Part shown: positions 36,023 through 45,042 of the stretch, in pieces
Layout of the letters: every line of letters starts with the position of its first letter
How positions within the stretch are numbered: position 1 is the stretch's first letter
Assembly: GCF_013868415.1 (NCBI RefSeq)
Contig: NZ_JACEMT010000049.1
Span: 202,489-266,488 of the forward strand
DNA: 64,000 nt
Source: Marinobacterium marinum
GTDB taxonomy: Bacteria; Pseudomonadota; Gammaproteobacteria; Pseudomonadales; Balneatricaceae
Direction of reading: 5' to 3'
The notes under the pieces: generated by a model
Told to the model about the DNA's origin: nothing
Database searches by the model: none
What the model saw: only the letters and a program-made list of their open reading frames with translations
Translations under genes and position numbers: made by a program

Positions 36023-37963
36023 ATGTTGACACCGATCGCTACATCCCCGACGAACTCCTTGCCCCCCGTCCTGGTGGGCCCCATTCTGCGTCGCATGACC
36101 CCTGAGGCCATAGCGCTCTGGTGTGTGACGACCCAACCTCTGCGTTTTGCATTGCAGCTGCAGGCAGCGGAGGTGTCCTATCTGGACCGACCGCTGACCA
36201 CTGACGAGTGCTGGACACTGCAGATTGGTGAGCGGGCCTGGATTAACCTGTTGCAGATACAGCCTGATCAGGCCCTGCCAGTCGGTGTACGGATTGACTA
36301 TGACTTGCGCATACGGACGGAAGGTGAGCAGACCTGGTGTTCAATCAGCGAGTGGGGGAGCGATCTGCTCTACCCCGGCGAGACCTTGCCCGGATTTGTG
36401 TTGCAAGCTCAGCTGAAATCAATGCTGCACGGCTCCTGCCGCAAGCCGCATCATCCTTCCCGGGATGGCCTGGCGCGTGCCGATGTCTGGGTTGAAGAAC
36501 ATCTGTCATCTCCGGATGACTGGCCAGCCGTGCTGATGCTCAGTGGCGATCAGCTCTATGCCGATGATGTGGCCGGCCCGTTTTTACATGCGGCACATCA
36601 ACTGGGTGACCGATTGGGGTTGTGGGATGAGCGCCTGGAAGGTGGATCTGTATCCAGCGGTGCCGAGCTGCGCCGCAGCCCGCATTGTTATTATCAACGA
36701 GAACAGCTACTGCCCAAGGATCAATTGAGCCAAAACGTTAAGGAACGTTTTTTCGCGGGGGTGCGCAAGCCCATTTTTACCAGCGACTCGGCCCATAATC
36801 ACCTGATTACCTTTGCTGAGGTCATGGCGAGCTATTGTCTTGTCTGGTCACCTCTGTCCTGGCAGGGATTGGAACTGACGCCGCCGGCTCTGCCTGAACG
36901 ACATGCGGCTTTGTATACCAAAGAGCTGGATGCCATTTTGTGCTTCAAGGCACAATTGGGTCAGGCGCGGCGGGTTATGGCTCACCTGGCGACCTATATG
37001 ATTTTTGATGACCATGATGTGACGGATGACTGGAACCTGTCAGCGGCCTGGGAAATGTCGGCCTATGGGCATCCCTTTTCACGTCAGATCATCGGCAATG
37101 CCATGATCGGTTATTTGTTGTGCCAGGGGGGTGGTAATGATCCGCACAAAATCCGCAAACATTTGGGCGAATATATCGAGTGCTGGCTGCGAACCGGGGA
37201 GGAAAACGATCATCATCAGCTGATCAGCGAACTCTTCGCTTTCCAGCGCTGGGATTATCTGATTCCAGTGGACCCCGGCGTGTTGGTGCTGGATACGCGT
37301 ACTCGCCGTTGGCGTGCCGAGCGGAACCTGGCAAGCCCGTCAGGGCTAATGGACTGGGAGGCGTTGACGGAACTGCAGCAGCAATTACTGGATCGAAAGG
37401 CCGTGATTCTGGTGTCGCCGGCCCCCATTTTTGGGGTCAAGCTGATCGAGGCGATTCAGAAAATGTTCACCGCATGTGGTCAGCCTTTGATGGTCGATGC
37501 GGAAAACTGGATGGCGCATCCCGGTGCAGCCAATGTAATACTCAATATTTTCCGCCATACCCGCACTCCGGAGCATTTTGTGATTCTGTCGGGCGATGTA
37601 CATTATTCGTTTGTGTACGATATCGAAATCAGGTTTCGCAAGGGTGGACCCAAAATCTGGCAGATCACCAGCAGTGGTCTGAAAAACGAATTCCCGCATC
37701 GGCTGCTGAAGATTTTCGATCGTCTCAACCGCTGGTTGTATGCACCGGCTTCTCCCTTGAACTGGTTTACCCGTCGCCGCTTGATGCGGGTCTCGCCACG
37801 ACGTCCACAGGATGCGGCGGACGGGTGTCGTCTGGTCAATAATGCGGGGATCGGGCTGGTACGCTTTTCGGCAGATGGCGAACCGGAAGAAGTCTGGCAG
37901 CTGGGAGCGGATGGTCACGACGTTCGTTTTGATCTCAGCGATGAAGAAGAACATTGGGGCTGA
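36023..37963 (+). CDS. PhoD-like metallophosphatase family protein
   Basis: 646 aa from the ATG at 36023; an upstream TTG (35999) is also in frame and no strong ribosome site decides. Metal-site motifs of the PhoD family are in order: HGSCRKPHHPSRDGLARAD, LMLSGDQLYADDVAGP, MIFDDHDVTDDWNLS and VILSGDVHYSFVYDIE. No export signal is visible (no twin-arginine), so it seems cytoplasmic, unlike classic secreted PhoD alkaline phosphatases. The substrate is unknown; a phosphodiester or phosphomonoester is likely. It is 71 bp ahead of the voltage-gated channel gene. Confidence 0.85.
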   Translation: MLTPIATSPTNSLPPVLVGPILRRMTPEAIALWCVTTQPLRFALQLQAAEVSYLDRPLTTDECWTLQIGERAWINLLQIQPDQALPVGVRIDYDLRIRTEGEQTWCSISEWGSDLLYPGETLPGFVLQAQLKSMLHGSCRKPHHPSRDGLARADVWVEEHLSSPDDWPAVLMLSGDQLYADDVAGPFLHAAHQLGDRLGLWDERLEGGSVSSGAELRRSPHCYYQREQLLPKDQLSQNVKERFFAGVRKPIFTSDSAHNHLITFAEVMASYCLVWSPLSWQGLELTPPALPERHAALYTKELDAILCFKAQLGQARRVMAHLATYMIFDDHDVTDDWNLSAAWEMSAYGHPFSRQIIGNAMIGYLLCQGGGNDPHKIRKHLGEYIECWLRTGEENDHHQLISELFAFQRWDYLIPVDPGVLVLDTRTRRWRAERNLASPSGLMDWEALTELQQQLLDRKAVILVSPAPIFGVKLIEAIQKMFTACGQPLMVDAENWMAHPGAANVILNIFRHTRTPEHFVILSGDVHYSFVYDIEIRFRKGGPKIWQITSSGLKNEFPHRLLKIFDRLNRWLYAPASPLNWFTRRRLMRVSPRRPQDAADGCRLVNNAGIGLVRFSADGEPEEVWQLGADGHDVRFDLSDEEEHWG

Positions 37964-38034
37964 TAAGCCCCCGTCGTATATAATCCGCCGCAAAATATCC
38001 TCATTACTGATTCTGCTGTGGAGACACCGTTGTC

Positions 38035-38868
38035 ATGAAGCTTTACTGGCATGGCCTGCAAGACGGGTTGGAGCGCTTGCGAGCCAACACAATATTTGAA
38101 TCGTTTGTTATTGGCGTGATCATTGCTTCGGCATTACTGATTGGCGCCAAAACCTATGAGGAAGCTTCCCGGTTTGACCAGTGGCTGGTGTGGATGGATA
38201 CGGCGGTTACGCTGTTTTTCCTGTTCGAAATTCTGGTGCGCATGGCGGCCGAAAAACGGTTTCTCAATTTTTTCCGTAATGGCTGGAATATCTTCGATTT
38301 TATAATCGTGGTGGCCAGTCTGGTCCCGATCAACGATTCCGAGATGGTACTGGTTGCGCGGTTGTTGCGCGTATTCAGGGTGTTGCGATTGGTATCGATG
38401 ATTCCTGAGTTACGTATTTTGTTGGCGGCACTGGTGAAATCGATTCCGCGCATGGGATATGTGGCGCTGCTGATGTTTATCATCTTTTATATTTATGCCG
38501 CTATTGGCAGCTTCATGTTTAACGGCATCGATCCTGTATTGTGGGGCAATATCAGTATTTCAATGCTGACACTGTTTCGCGTGGCGACCTTTGAAGACTG
38601 GACCGACGTGATGTATGACACCATGGAAGTCTATCCCTACAGCTGGGTGTTTTACCTGACCTTCATTTTCCTGACCGCCTTCGTGTTTCTGAATATGATG
38701 ATCGGCATCGTGTTGGATGTCATGCAAAAGGAAAGCGCTGCTGAACAGTTGGAGTCGGGGCAGGGTGAGGCGGCAGAAGTACATTGGATGCGTGAGCGGA
38801 TGGCGTTGATGAGTGAACAGCTCGAGCGCATTGAGCGGCATCTGGAGCAGGACAAGAGGCAACAGTGA
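38035..38868 (+). CDS. Voltage-gated cation channel, single-domain (NaChBac/NavAb-like) with calcium-type filter
   Basis: 277 aa with six membrane helices: voltage sensor S1-S4 (about 20-125) and pore S5-S6 (about 140-230). S4 has four arginines at every third position (Arg109, 112, 115, 118: ARLLRVFRVLRL). The selectivity filter is T185-F-E-D-W-T-D191; Glu187, Asp188 and Asp191 fall where NavAb has E177, S178 and M181 and where the engineered Ca2+-selective CavAb has D177, D178 and D181. Permeation of Ca2+ is therefore likely (inference). A C-terminal helix/coiled coil (about 232-272) should assemble the tetramer. Its stop overlaps the zapE start. Confidence 0.9.
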   Translation: MKLYWHGLQDGLERLRANTIFESFVIGVIIASALLIGAKTYEEASRFDQWLVWMDTAVTLFFLFEILVRMAAEKRFLNFFRNGWNIFDFIIVVASLVPINDSEMVLVARLLRVFRVLRLVSMIPELRILLAALVKSIPRMGYVALLMFIIFYIYAAIGSFMFNGIDPVLWGNISISMLTLFRVATFEDWTDVMYDTMEVYPYSWVFYLTFIFLTAFVFLNMMIGIVLDVMQKESAAEQLESGQGEAAEVHWMRERMALMSEQLERIERHLEQDKRQQ

Positions 38869-39977
38869 TGGTTCAGAGCAGCCCGGTCTTACGCTATCGG
38901 CAGGCGCTACAGGATGGTTTCGTCAGTGATCCGGCACAGGCCCATGCGGTTGGTTTGTTACAGGACTGTTTTGAGCGGTTGCAGGTGCAGGCGGCAGATG
39001 TGTCCGGGCTTTATATGTGGGGGCGAGTGGGTCGCGGCAAAACCTGGCTGATGGATCTGTTTCAGTCGGATTTGAGCTGCGCGTCTCGTCGCCAGCATTA
39101 TCACCATTTTATGCGTGACATCCACCAGCGATTGTTTCGTCTGAACGGAACGCCGGACCCGTTGACTGTAGTGGCACAAGAATTGGCTGCAGAGGTCAAG
39201 GTGCTGTGTCTGGATGAGTTTTTTGTTAACGATATCGGAGATGCCGTTGTTTTAGGGGGGCTGGTACAGCGCCTGTTCGATCAGGGGGTTGTGTTGGTAT
39301 TGACGTCCAATCAGCCGCCTGAGCAGTTGTATTCAGAGGGACACAACCGCGAGCGGCTGCAGCCTGCCATTGACGCGATTCAGACACGGATGACGGTGTT
39401 TGCTCTGGATGGGGAGCAGGACCATCGGTTGCATCCAGGTATCAGTTGTCAGCGCTACTGGCTCCGTGAAGAGCAGCCTTCAGCCTTGAAGGACGTGTTT
39501 CGCACACAAAATAAAGGCCGCATTGGCAGGGGGCGCCTGGAACTCAACAATCGACCGGTCGATAGTCTTTGGCACGATGAACATCAAATCTGGTGTACCT
39601 ACGATCAGTTGTGTGAAGCACCTCTGGCGGCAGCTGAATACATTGAACTCTGTGATCGCTTTGCTCATGTACTCTTGTCCGATGTGCCGGTACTGACCTG
39701 TCAGCAGCATGTGGCCGATATTGCCAGAGGCACTGAAGATGCTGTTCAGCTGGTGGCAGCCGGTGATCGAAGACTGCCGAAACTGACAGCCAAGGATAAT
39801 GGTGTCCGACGTTTTATCGCTTTGGTGGACGAATGTTACGACCGTGGTGTGCCGCTTTGGATTGAAGCCGAGGTGGCCATGGATGAACTGTACCCTGACG
39901 GTCATTTGAGCTTTGCGTTTCGCAGAACGCTAAGTCGGCTTAGAGAAATGCAATTCAAGCGCTTTGGCAGAGGGTAA
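38868..39977 (+). CDS. zapE: ZapE, AFG1-like cell-division ATPase
   Basis: 369 aa from the ATG at 38868 (a GTG sits one codon earlier); it overlaps the channel gene stop by one base. P-loop WGRVGRGKTWLMDLF (52-59 core), Walker B VLCLDEFFVNDIGDAVVLGGL and the sensor LTSNQPPEQLY match the ZapE/AFG1 family. E. coli ZapE is known to act on the Z-ring under low oxygen or heat. N- and C-terminal regions are the expected length. The tight coupling to an ion-channel gene is unusual. Function beyond the family is inference. Confidence 0.92.
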   Translation: MVQSSPVLRYRQALQDGFVSDPAQAHAVGLLQDCFERLQVQAADVSGLYMWGRVGRGKTWLMDLFQSDLSCASRRQHYHHFMRDIHQRLFRLNGTPDPLTVVAQELAAEVKVLCLDEFFVNDIGDAVVLGGLVQRLFDQGVVLVLTSNQPPEQLYSEGHNRERLQPAIDAIQTRMTVFALDGEQDHRLHPGISCQRYWLREEQPSALKDVFRTQNKGRIGRGRLELNNRPVDSLWHDEHQIWCTYDQLCEAPLAAAEYIELCDRFAHVLLSDVPVLTCQQHVADIARGTEDAVQLVAAGDRRLPKLTAKDNGVRRFIALVDECYDRGVPLWIEAEVAMDELYPDGHLSFAFRRTLSRLREMQFKRFGRG

Positions 39978-40040
39978 CAGGAACAAGGTATTTAGCATCT
40001 ACAGCGAGTCAGTGTTCGCAGTAACATGCCCTTGCTCTGA

Positions 40041-40066
40041 CGAAAACGGGCCCGTCCGGACCCGTT
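40041..40066 (-). terminator. Rho-independent terminator of the porin gene
   Basis: On the minus strand AACGGGTCC (40066-40058), loop GGAC, GGGCCCGTT (40053-40045) forms a 9-bp stem with one G-U pair, then TTTCG. It lies 24 bp beyond the porin stop. Confidence 0.75.
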
Positions 40067-40089
40067 CTGTGATTACCGCTATTGTCCAA

Positions 40090-41307
40090 TCAAAGGACGT
40101 CGAAACCGTAGTTGGCGATCAGGCGAATTTCGTCGATATCCTGGCCGGCTTCGCTTTCAATGTGAGCGATGCGGGCGCGCAGTGCAAGGCCTTCGAGTGA
40201 GCCGGCCTGGAATACGTACTGTGCTTCCAGGTCGGTTTCGCTTTCTTTCAGATCATCATCCAGCGCGCCGTCGATGTCCCAGCCTTCGGTGTGGCGAGCC
40301 ATCAGGCTCAGTCCGGGAACGGCAGATACGCTGTAGTCGGCACGAACCTGTACGGATTCTTCGTCGGCGTTATTGAAGTCCAGTACCTGTACGGAGTTCC
40401 AGGTCATCAGGACGTTGTTGTCGTTCTTGAAGCCGTCCCAGCTGTAATCATAGCCATCATCGCCACCCACTTTCTGGTAGGACAAGGTCAGAGCCAGGTC
40501 ACCGGTAGTGTAGCGGCCGGCAAGGTTGAACAGGCTGGAGTCGTAGTCGCTGCCGTACAGGGCCCCATCGTCGGAGCCATCGTAGTAGTGTGCGTCGATC
40601 AGCAGGCTGTCACCATTGGCAAGCTTGATCGGGTAGGCGGCGTTTACATAGGTTTGACGCATGTAGTCGTCGGCCACACCATGAGCCAGGTGGACGCTCA
40701 TGCCGTTTGCGAAAGTGTAACCGCCGCCCAGCAGGTACAGGTCGTAGTCTTCACCGTTGGCAGAGTATTTGTTGAACTTGGTGCCTGACATGCTGACAGC
40801 GCGGTCACTGTAAAGGGCGTACAGATCGGCTCCGCCAAGGTTGGCATCCAGTTTTACAGCTTGGGTCGAGCTGGGTGTGGAGCGTGAATCATCATCTTGC
40901 AACAGCGGGGTTGCCAATACCATGCGGCCTGCGCGGAGCATGGCGCTGTCACCCAGTTTTACTTTTACAAACGCCTGACCCAGCTTGGCATAGCTGTCGG
41001 TATGGCTGCCATCGGCTTTCAGCATGCCGATCTGTTCGTCAGCCTTGCGGCCATCCAGCTTCAACGCGCCGAATACAGAGGCATCAAAACCGATCAGGTT
41101 GTTGTAGTAGGGAGATACGTAATCAACACGGATCGCCTGAGAAGCTGCGACGCGGTCTTCGGCACCGTTGTGAAAATCGCGGTTAAAGTACAATGTGCGC
41201 AGGTTGATATTCAGACTGGGCTCGTCGGCTGCAAATGCAGCAGGTGCGGTTGCCAGGGTGCTGGCGGCGATGGCCAGGGCCAGCGGGGTCTTGTGCAGCG
41301 ATTTCAT
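40090..41307 (-). CDS. OprD-family outer-membrane porin
   Basis: 405 aa from the ATG at 41307 (upstream in-frame codons reach 41427 but precede the signal peptide). Signal peptide MKSLHKTPLALAIAASTLATAPAAFA, then a beta-barrel with alternating hydrophobic residues and an OprD-like start INLRTLYFNRDFHNG. The middle carries GRMVLATPLLQDDDSRSTPSSTQAVKL, the OprD hallmark region, and the final residues NYGFDVL end in a hydrophobic residue as outer-membrane barrels usually do. Substrate is unknown; OprD paralogues take up amino acids, dipeptides or organic acids. Monocistronic. Confidence 0.88.
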   Translation of the reverse strand: MKSLHKTPLALAIAASTLATAPAAFAADEPSLNINLRTLYFNRDFHNGAEDRVAASQAIRVDYVSPYYNNLIGFDASVFGALKLDGRKADEQIGMLKADGSHTDSYAKLGQAFVKVKLGDSAMLRAGRMVLATPLLQDDDSRSTPSSTQAVKLDANLGGADLYALYSDRAVSMSGTKFNKYSANGEDYDLYLLGGGYTFANGMSVHLAHGVADDYMRQTYVNAAYPIKLANGDSLLIDAHYYDGSDDGALYGSDYDSSLFNLAGRYTTGDLALTLSYQKVGGDDGYDYSWDGFKNDNNVLMTWNSVQVLDFNNADEESVQVRADYSVSAVPGLSLMARHTEGWDIDGALDDDLKESETDLEAQYVFQAGSLEGLALRARIAHIESEAGQDIDEIRLIANYGFDVL

Positions 41308-41632
41308 AAAGATAACTCCAAGTCGGCCTGTTTCTATGATGAACAGGCTCATAGTATGTACATTTAGCAAGATGATAACGGCACGCATTGTAGTAAAAGG
41401 ATAATTGATCCACAAACGAAGCGTCATTAAATCTTAATGCTGATATGCGATCAGCTTAAGAGGGTGGTCAGTTTGTTATAATCGGCGAGCGCCTGAAACG
41501 AGTATGCGAGGCGGCGAATGATGCATATATGTGCATAATGGCCTTCAGTCCGGGTGTGGCACCATTGCGTGGGAATGTTTTGGCTGGTATTGAGCGTTTT
41601 GACTGTCGTCAAGGGTGAAGTGAGGGAAGGGT
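41308..41632. other. 325-bp divergent region between the porin and dgkA
   Basis: It should hold both promoters. On the plus strand TGTTATAAT (41474-41482) is a good extended -10 (TGn-TATAAT), predicting a start near 41489 and a leader of about 145 nt before dgkA. No RNA gene or small ORF stands out. Confidence 0.45.
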
Positions 41633-42010
41633 GTGATAGTGACTAAAACAACCGGGTTGGCCCGGTTTTACCATGCAACACGTTACTCGATTAAAGGGAT
41701 TCGTGCAGCCTATTGTAATGAGCCTGCTTTTCGTTATGAAAGCTGGGCGGCACTGGCGATGTTGCCGGCAGCGTTATGGGTTGCCCAGTCAGGACTGCAG
41801 TTGGGTCTGTTGATCAGTACGCTGTTGCTGGTCTTGATCATGGAACTGTTGAATACGGCCATTGAAGCGGTGGTCGATCGTGCAGGAACCGAGTTCAATA
41901 CGCTTGCCGGTTTGGCCAAGGATTTGGGGTCGGCGGCGGTACTGTTTTCGTTGTTTATTACGGCCCTTATCTGGGGTGGTATTTTGTATGACAATTTTTT
42001 GGCCGGTTAG
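41633..42010 (+). CDS. dgkA: Diacylglycerol kinase
   Basis: 125 aa. It is a small integral membrane protein with three helices that phosphorylates diacylglycerol from membrane-derived oligosaccharide or lipid turnover. The family signature ELLNTAIEAVVDRAGTEFNTLAGLAKDLGSAAVL (E..NTAIE..VD and KD-GSAAV) is intact and the length is close to E. coli DgkA. Start is a GTG at 41633, or the GTG two codons later (41639), both in range of GAGGGAAGG. Followed by gltX after 91 bp. Confidence 0.95.
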   Translation: MIVTKTTGLARFYHATRYSIKGIRAAYCNEPAFRYESWAALAMLPAALWVAQSGLQLGLLISTLLLVLIMELLNTAIEAVVDRAGTEFNTLAGLAKDLGSAAVLFSLFITALIWGGILYDNFLAG

Positions 42011-42101
42011 CGGGATTGGGGTGGCATGGTCGTCACCCCCGCTCACAGGCTATAATCACTTCTTTTTACCCAATCACAAACAGGACCGAGTACAGTAAAT
42101 C

Positions 42102-43586
42102 ATGACTGTTCGTACCCGTGTAGCGCCGTCTCCTACCGGTGATCCGCATGTCGGCACCGCTTATATCGCATTGTTCAACCTCGCGTTTGCTCGTCAGCAC
42201 GGAGGGCAGTTCATTCTGCGTATCGAAGATACTGATCAGACCCGTAGTACCGATGAGTCGGAACAGGCGATTCTGGACTCGTTGCGCTGGCTGGGTCTTG
42301 AGTGGGATGAAGGGCCGGATATCGGGGGTGAGTATGGCCCCTATCGTCAGAGCGAGCGCAAGGACATGTACAAGGATTTCGCCATGCGCTTGGTGGAAGA
42401 GGGTACGGCGTTCCTGTGCTTCCGCACGGCTGAGGAGCTGGATGAGCTGCGTGAAACCCGTCGTCTGGAGGGTAAGCATACAGCGCTGAAGCAAAGTGAT
42501 CTGGAGTTGCCACAAGCCGAGATCGAACGGCGGATGGCGGATGGCATGCCTTATGTCGTACGAATGAAGGTGCCTGAAGACGGCGTGTGTGTCATTGATG
42601 ACATGCTGCGCGGGCCGATTGAGCTGGATTGGGGGCAGGTTGATGCCCAGATTTTGTTGAAATCGGATGGTATGCCGACATATCACTTGGCTAATGTGGT
42701 TGACGATCATCTGATGAAGATCACGCATGTGATTCGAGGGGAAGAGTGGATCAACTCGGCACCCAAGCATAAGTTGCTGTATCAGTACTTTGGCTGGGAT
42801 ATGCCGCAATTGTGTCATATGCCGCTGCTGCGTAACCCGGACAAGTCCAAGCTCTCCAAGCGCAAGAATCCGACCAGCATTCTGTACTATCAGCGTATGG
42901 GGTATCTGCCGGAGGCATTGCTGAACTATCTGGGTCGCATGGGCTGGTCCATGCCGGATGAGCGTGAGAAGTTTAACCGTGATGACATGTTCGCCAATTT
43001 CGATATACAGCGTGTGTCCTTGGGCGGGCCGGTTTTTGATCAGGAAAAATTGAGTTGGCTGAATGGCCTTTGGATTCGTGAGGAATTGTCGCCGGAGCAG
43101 TTTGCGGCCCAAGTTCAGAAATGGGCGTTGAATCCCGAATATCTGATGAAGATCGTGCCGTTGATCCAGCCGCGAGTGGAAAAGTTTTCGGATGTTGCCC
43201 CGTTGGCAGGTTTTTTCCTGAGTGGCATGTTGTCCATTAATGAGGCGGACTTTGAGCACAAAAAACTGGACATGGATGAGGTTCGTCGCATTCTTCAGTT
43301 CAGTGTCTGGCATATGGACCAGCAGCGTCATTGGGATAAGGACAGCTTGTTTGCCGAGTTGAAGGTGCTGGCGGATGGTATGGAGATCAAGATTCGTGAC
43401 TTCCTGTTCCCGCTGTTTGTAGCGGTTTCGGGAACGGCGCACAGTGTTTCTGTTGTGGATGCCATGTCAATTCTGGGTGCCGATATGAGTCGCGCGCGTT
43501 TGCGTCACGCACTGGACGTGGTAGGCGTGCCGTCAAAGAAAGAGACCAAGCGTCTCGAGAAAGAGTACCGTGCGCTAACCGCATGA
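42102..43586 (+). CDS. gltX: Glutamyl-tRNA synthetase
   Basis: 494 aa. It charges tRNA-Glu with glutamate. Class I motifs are seen: the HIGH-like [14 protein letters not shown] near the N-terminus and the KMSKS-like [10 protein letters not shown] in the middle, with [10 protein letters not shown]. The length matches the single GluRS type common in Gammaproteobacteria. A tRNA cluster including tRNA-Glu begins 90 bp downstream, so enzyme and substrate gene are adjacent. No terminator is obvious between gltX and the tRNA promoter. Confidence 0.97.
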   Translation: MTVRTRVAPSPTGDPHVGTAYIALFNLAFARQHGGQFILRIEDTDQTRSTDESEQAILDSLRWLGLEWDEGPDIGGEYGPYRQSERKDMYKDFAMRLVEEGTAFLCFRTAEELDELRETRRLEGKHTALKQSDLELPQAEIERRMADGMPYVVRMKVPEDGVCVIDDMLRGPIELDWGQVDAQILLKSDGMPTYHLANVVDDHLMKITHVIRGEEWINSAPKHKLLYQYFGWDMPQLCHMPLLRNPDKSKLSKRKNPTSILYYQRMGYLPEALLNYLGRMGWSMPDEREKFNRDDMFANFDIQRVSLGGPVFDQEKLSWLNGLWIREELSPEQFAAQVQKWALNPEYLMKIVPLIQPRVEKFSDVAPLAGFFLSGMLSINEADFEHKKLDMDEVRRILQFSVWHMDQQRHWDKDSLFAELKVLADGMEIKIRDFLFPLFVAVSGTAHSVSVVDAMSILGADMSRARLRHALDVVGVPSKKETKRLEKEYRALTA

Positions 43587-43626
43587 TTCGTCTAAATATT
43601 TTTTGCAGGAAATCTGCAGAAAATGT

Positions 43627-43655
43627 TTGACAGAGCAGGGAGGGGCTATTAATAT
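43627..43655 (+). promoter_or_regulatory. Promoter of the tRNA cluster with GC-rich discriminator
   Basis: TTGACA (43627-43632), 17-bp spacer, TAATAT (43650-43655), then GCCCC in the discriminator. The start point would be about 43662, 14 bp before the first tRNA. Consensus -35 plus a GC discriminator is the classic design of stable-RNA promoters under stringent control. Confidence 0.7.
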
Positions 43656-43675
43656 ACGCCCCGTCCTGTGACGAA

Positions 43676-43751
43676 GGGGCCTTAGCTCAGCTGGGAGAGC
43701 GCAACACTGGCAGTGTTGAGGTCAGCGGTTCGATCCCGCTAGGCTCCACCA
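43676..43751 (+). tRNA. tRNA-Ala (anticodon GGC)
   Basis: 76 nt with complete cloverleaf: acceptor GGGGCCT / AGGCTCC with one G-U pair, D-arm, anticodon GGC at 43709-43711, T-arm GCGGTTCGATCCCGC and encoded CCA. It differs from the second copy only in a compensated base pair 28:42 (A-T here). Confidence 0.97.
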
Positions 43752-43771
43752 AAATCGTCATGTACCACAGC

Positions 43772-43847
43772 GTCCCATTCGTCTAGTGGCCTAGGACACC
43801 GCCCTTTCACGGCGGTAACAGGGGTTCGAACCCCCTATGGGACGCCA
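43772..43847 (+). tRNA. tRNA-Glu (anticodon TTC)
   Basis: 76 nt with acceptor GTCCCAT / ATGGGAC, anticodon TTC at 43806-43808 in the loop CTTTCAC, T-arm GGGGTTCGAACCCC and encoded CCA. It lies between the two tRNA-Ala genes. Confidence 0.97.
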
Positions 43848-43877
43848 TTTCTACAGACATTGTGTCTGACCCAATGT

Positions 43878-43953
43878 GGGGCCTTAGCTCAGCTGGGAGA
43901 GCGCGACACTGGCAGTGTCGAGGTCAGCGGTTCGATCCCGCTAGGCTCCACCA
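43878..43953 (+). tRNA. tRNA-Ala (anticodon GGC), second copy
   Basis: 76 nt, anticodon GGC at 43911-43913. It is identical to the first copy apart from the pair 28:42, which is G-C (43905, 43919) instead of A-T. CCA is encoded. Confidence 0.97.
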
Positions 43954-44028
43954 CATCATATATTCCTTGAACCACCACGCTTCAACTCATGATAGTTTGC
44001 TTGTCTGATGTATTTGTCCGCAAGCGGT

Positions 44029-44442
44029 CTATTTGACATGGCCTGTATGGAATTGGATTTTGATCATCTTCATGTGCTGCTTGAAGGTTGTATCATCCAT
44101 ATTTTTGACGATGTCAAAGGGAGTGGCGTGACGGGTGGCTTTCAGTATTGAGTCATCAAACGCCGGGTTGCCGCTGGATTTCGAAATGGCTGCTGTATGC
44201 AGAGAGCCGTCCCGGTTGAGCTGTAATTGAAGAGTTGCGCTTGTCTTGCCATTTATCATTCGTGGAATTCGCCACTGCTGCCCGATGGATGCATGTATGT
44301 GCAGGACTGCGCTGCGAAACTTTTCGTGTTGTCGGGTGTTTTCTGCATTGTGAGTGTTGGCGGTGTTGATCTGCTGTGTGCCAGCATATAGAGATGTTGC
44401 GGTCGTGATTGCCAGTATGGCGAGGAGTGTTCGGATTTGCAT
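44029..44442 (-). CDS. Secreted protein with TonB/TolA C-terminal-like domain
   Basis: 137 aa from the ATG at 44442 (an in-frame codon at 44454 precedes the signal peptide). Signal peptide MQIRTLLAILAITTATSLYA, then about 70 residues of the TonB/TolA C-terminal fold: IGQQWRIPRMINGKTSATLQLQLNRDGSLHTAAISKSSGNPAFDDSILKATRHATPF. There is no N-terminal anchor or proline-rich spacer as in true TonB or TolA, so it is a free periplasmic copy of the domain. Its partner is unknown. Monocistronic. Confidence 0.75.
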   Translation of the reverse strand: MQIRTLLAILAITTATSLYAGTQQINTANTHNAENTRQHEKFRSAVLHIHASIGQQWRIPRMINGKTSATLQLQLNRDGSLHTAAISKSSGNPAFDDSILKATRHATPFDIVKNMDDTTFKQHMKMIKIQFHTGHVK

Positions 44443-44580
44443 GAGAGGCTCCACGTCAATGCGGTTGTATTGTGTTACAGAGTTTGGGAGGCATCCAGTT
44501 TTCGGGTGTCGAGGCTGGAAAAGTGGTATTTTGTCAGCTTCATGGAATTGGAGCTGTTTTGTTATTGGGAGTGAATAATC

Positions 44581-45000
44581 ATGCTGCGTGTATTGGGTAA
44601 TATCCTCTGGTTTTTGATGGGTGGTGTGGTGATGGGGCTGGCCTGGTGGCTGGTTGGGGTGCTGGCGCTGGTGACGATTGTGGGTATCCCCTGGGCAAAA
44701 TCATGTTTTGTGATTGGGGCCTTTGCGTTTTTTCCGTTTGGTAAAGAGCCGGTAAATCGGAAGGTTTTGACGGGCGAAGATGATATAGGAACGGGAGCGC
44801 TGGGTATGCTGGGGAATGTAATCTGGTTTGTACTGGCGGGTATCTGGTTGGCCATAGGTCATCTGATGTCGGCGGTGGCATGCTTTGTGACGATTATCGG
44901 CATTCCCTTCGGCATTCAGCACCTTAAGCTGGCGCTGATCGCGCTGGCTCCGGTTGGGCAGACCGTGGTCGACAGTGATCGGCAGCGTTGGGTGAATTGA
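44581..45000 (+). CDS. yccF: YccF-domain inner-membrane protein
   Basis: 139 aa with two repeats of the YccF domain: LGNILWFLMGGVVMGLAWWLVGVLALVTIVGIPWAKSCF and LGNVIWFVLAGIWLAIGHLMSAVACFVTIIGIPFGIQHLKL, each with W-F near its start and TI-GIP near its end. Four helices are predicted. The function of YccF is not known. Ribosome site GGGAGTG; convergent with the anion transporter gene. Confidence 0.9.
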   Translation: MLRVLGNILWFLMGGVVMGLAWWLVGVLALVTIVGIPWAKSCFVIGAFAFFPFGKEPVNRKVLTGEDDIGTGALGMLGNVIWFVLAGIWLAIGHLMSAVACFVTIIGIPFGIQHLKLALIALAPVGQTVVDSDRQRWVN

Positions 45001-45004
45001 GGGG

Positions 45005-45032
45005 GCTGGCGGTCAGAAAGTCTGCCGCCAGC
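45005..45032. terminator. Hairpin between convergent yccF and anion transporter genes
   Basis: GCTGGCGG (45005-45012) and CCGCCAGC (45025-45032), with inner CAGA/TCTG pairing. It lies 5 bp past yccF and 11 bp past the transporter stop, so it may serve both directions; the T-content is low. Confidence 0.5.
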
Positions 45033-45042
45033 TGTTTCTGGG

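Noticed and set aside
37180..37842. 220-codon frame inside the PhoD-like gene
   Set aside because: Alternate frame of a gene whose catalytic motifs extend through this stretch.
42066..43442. Open frame of 458 codons opposite gltX
   Set aside because: Pure antisense of a certain gene; no start signal or motif.
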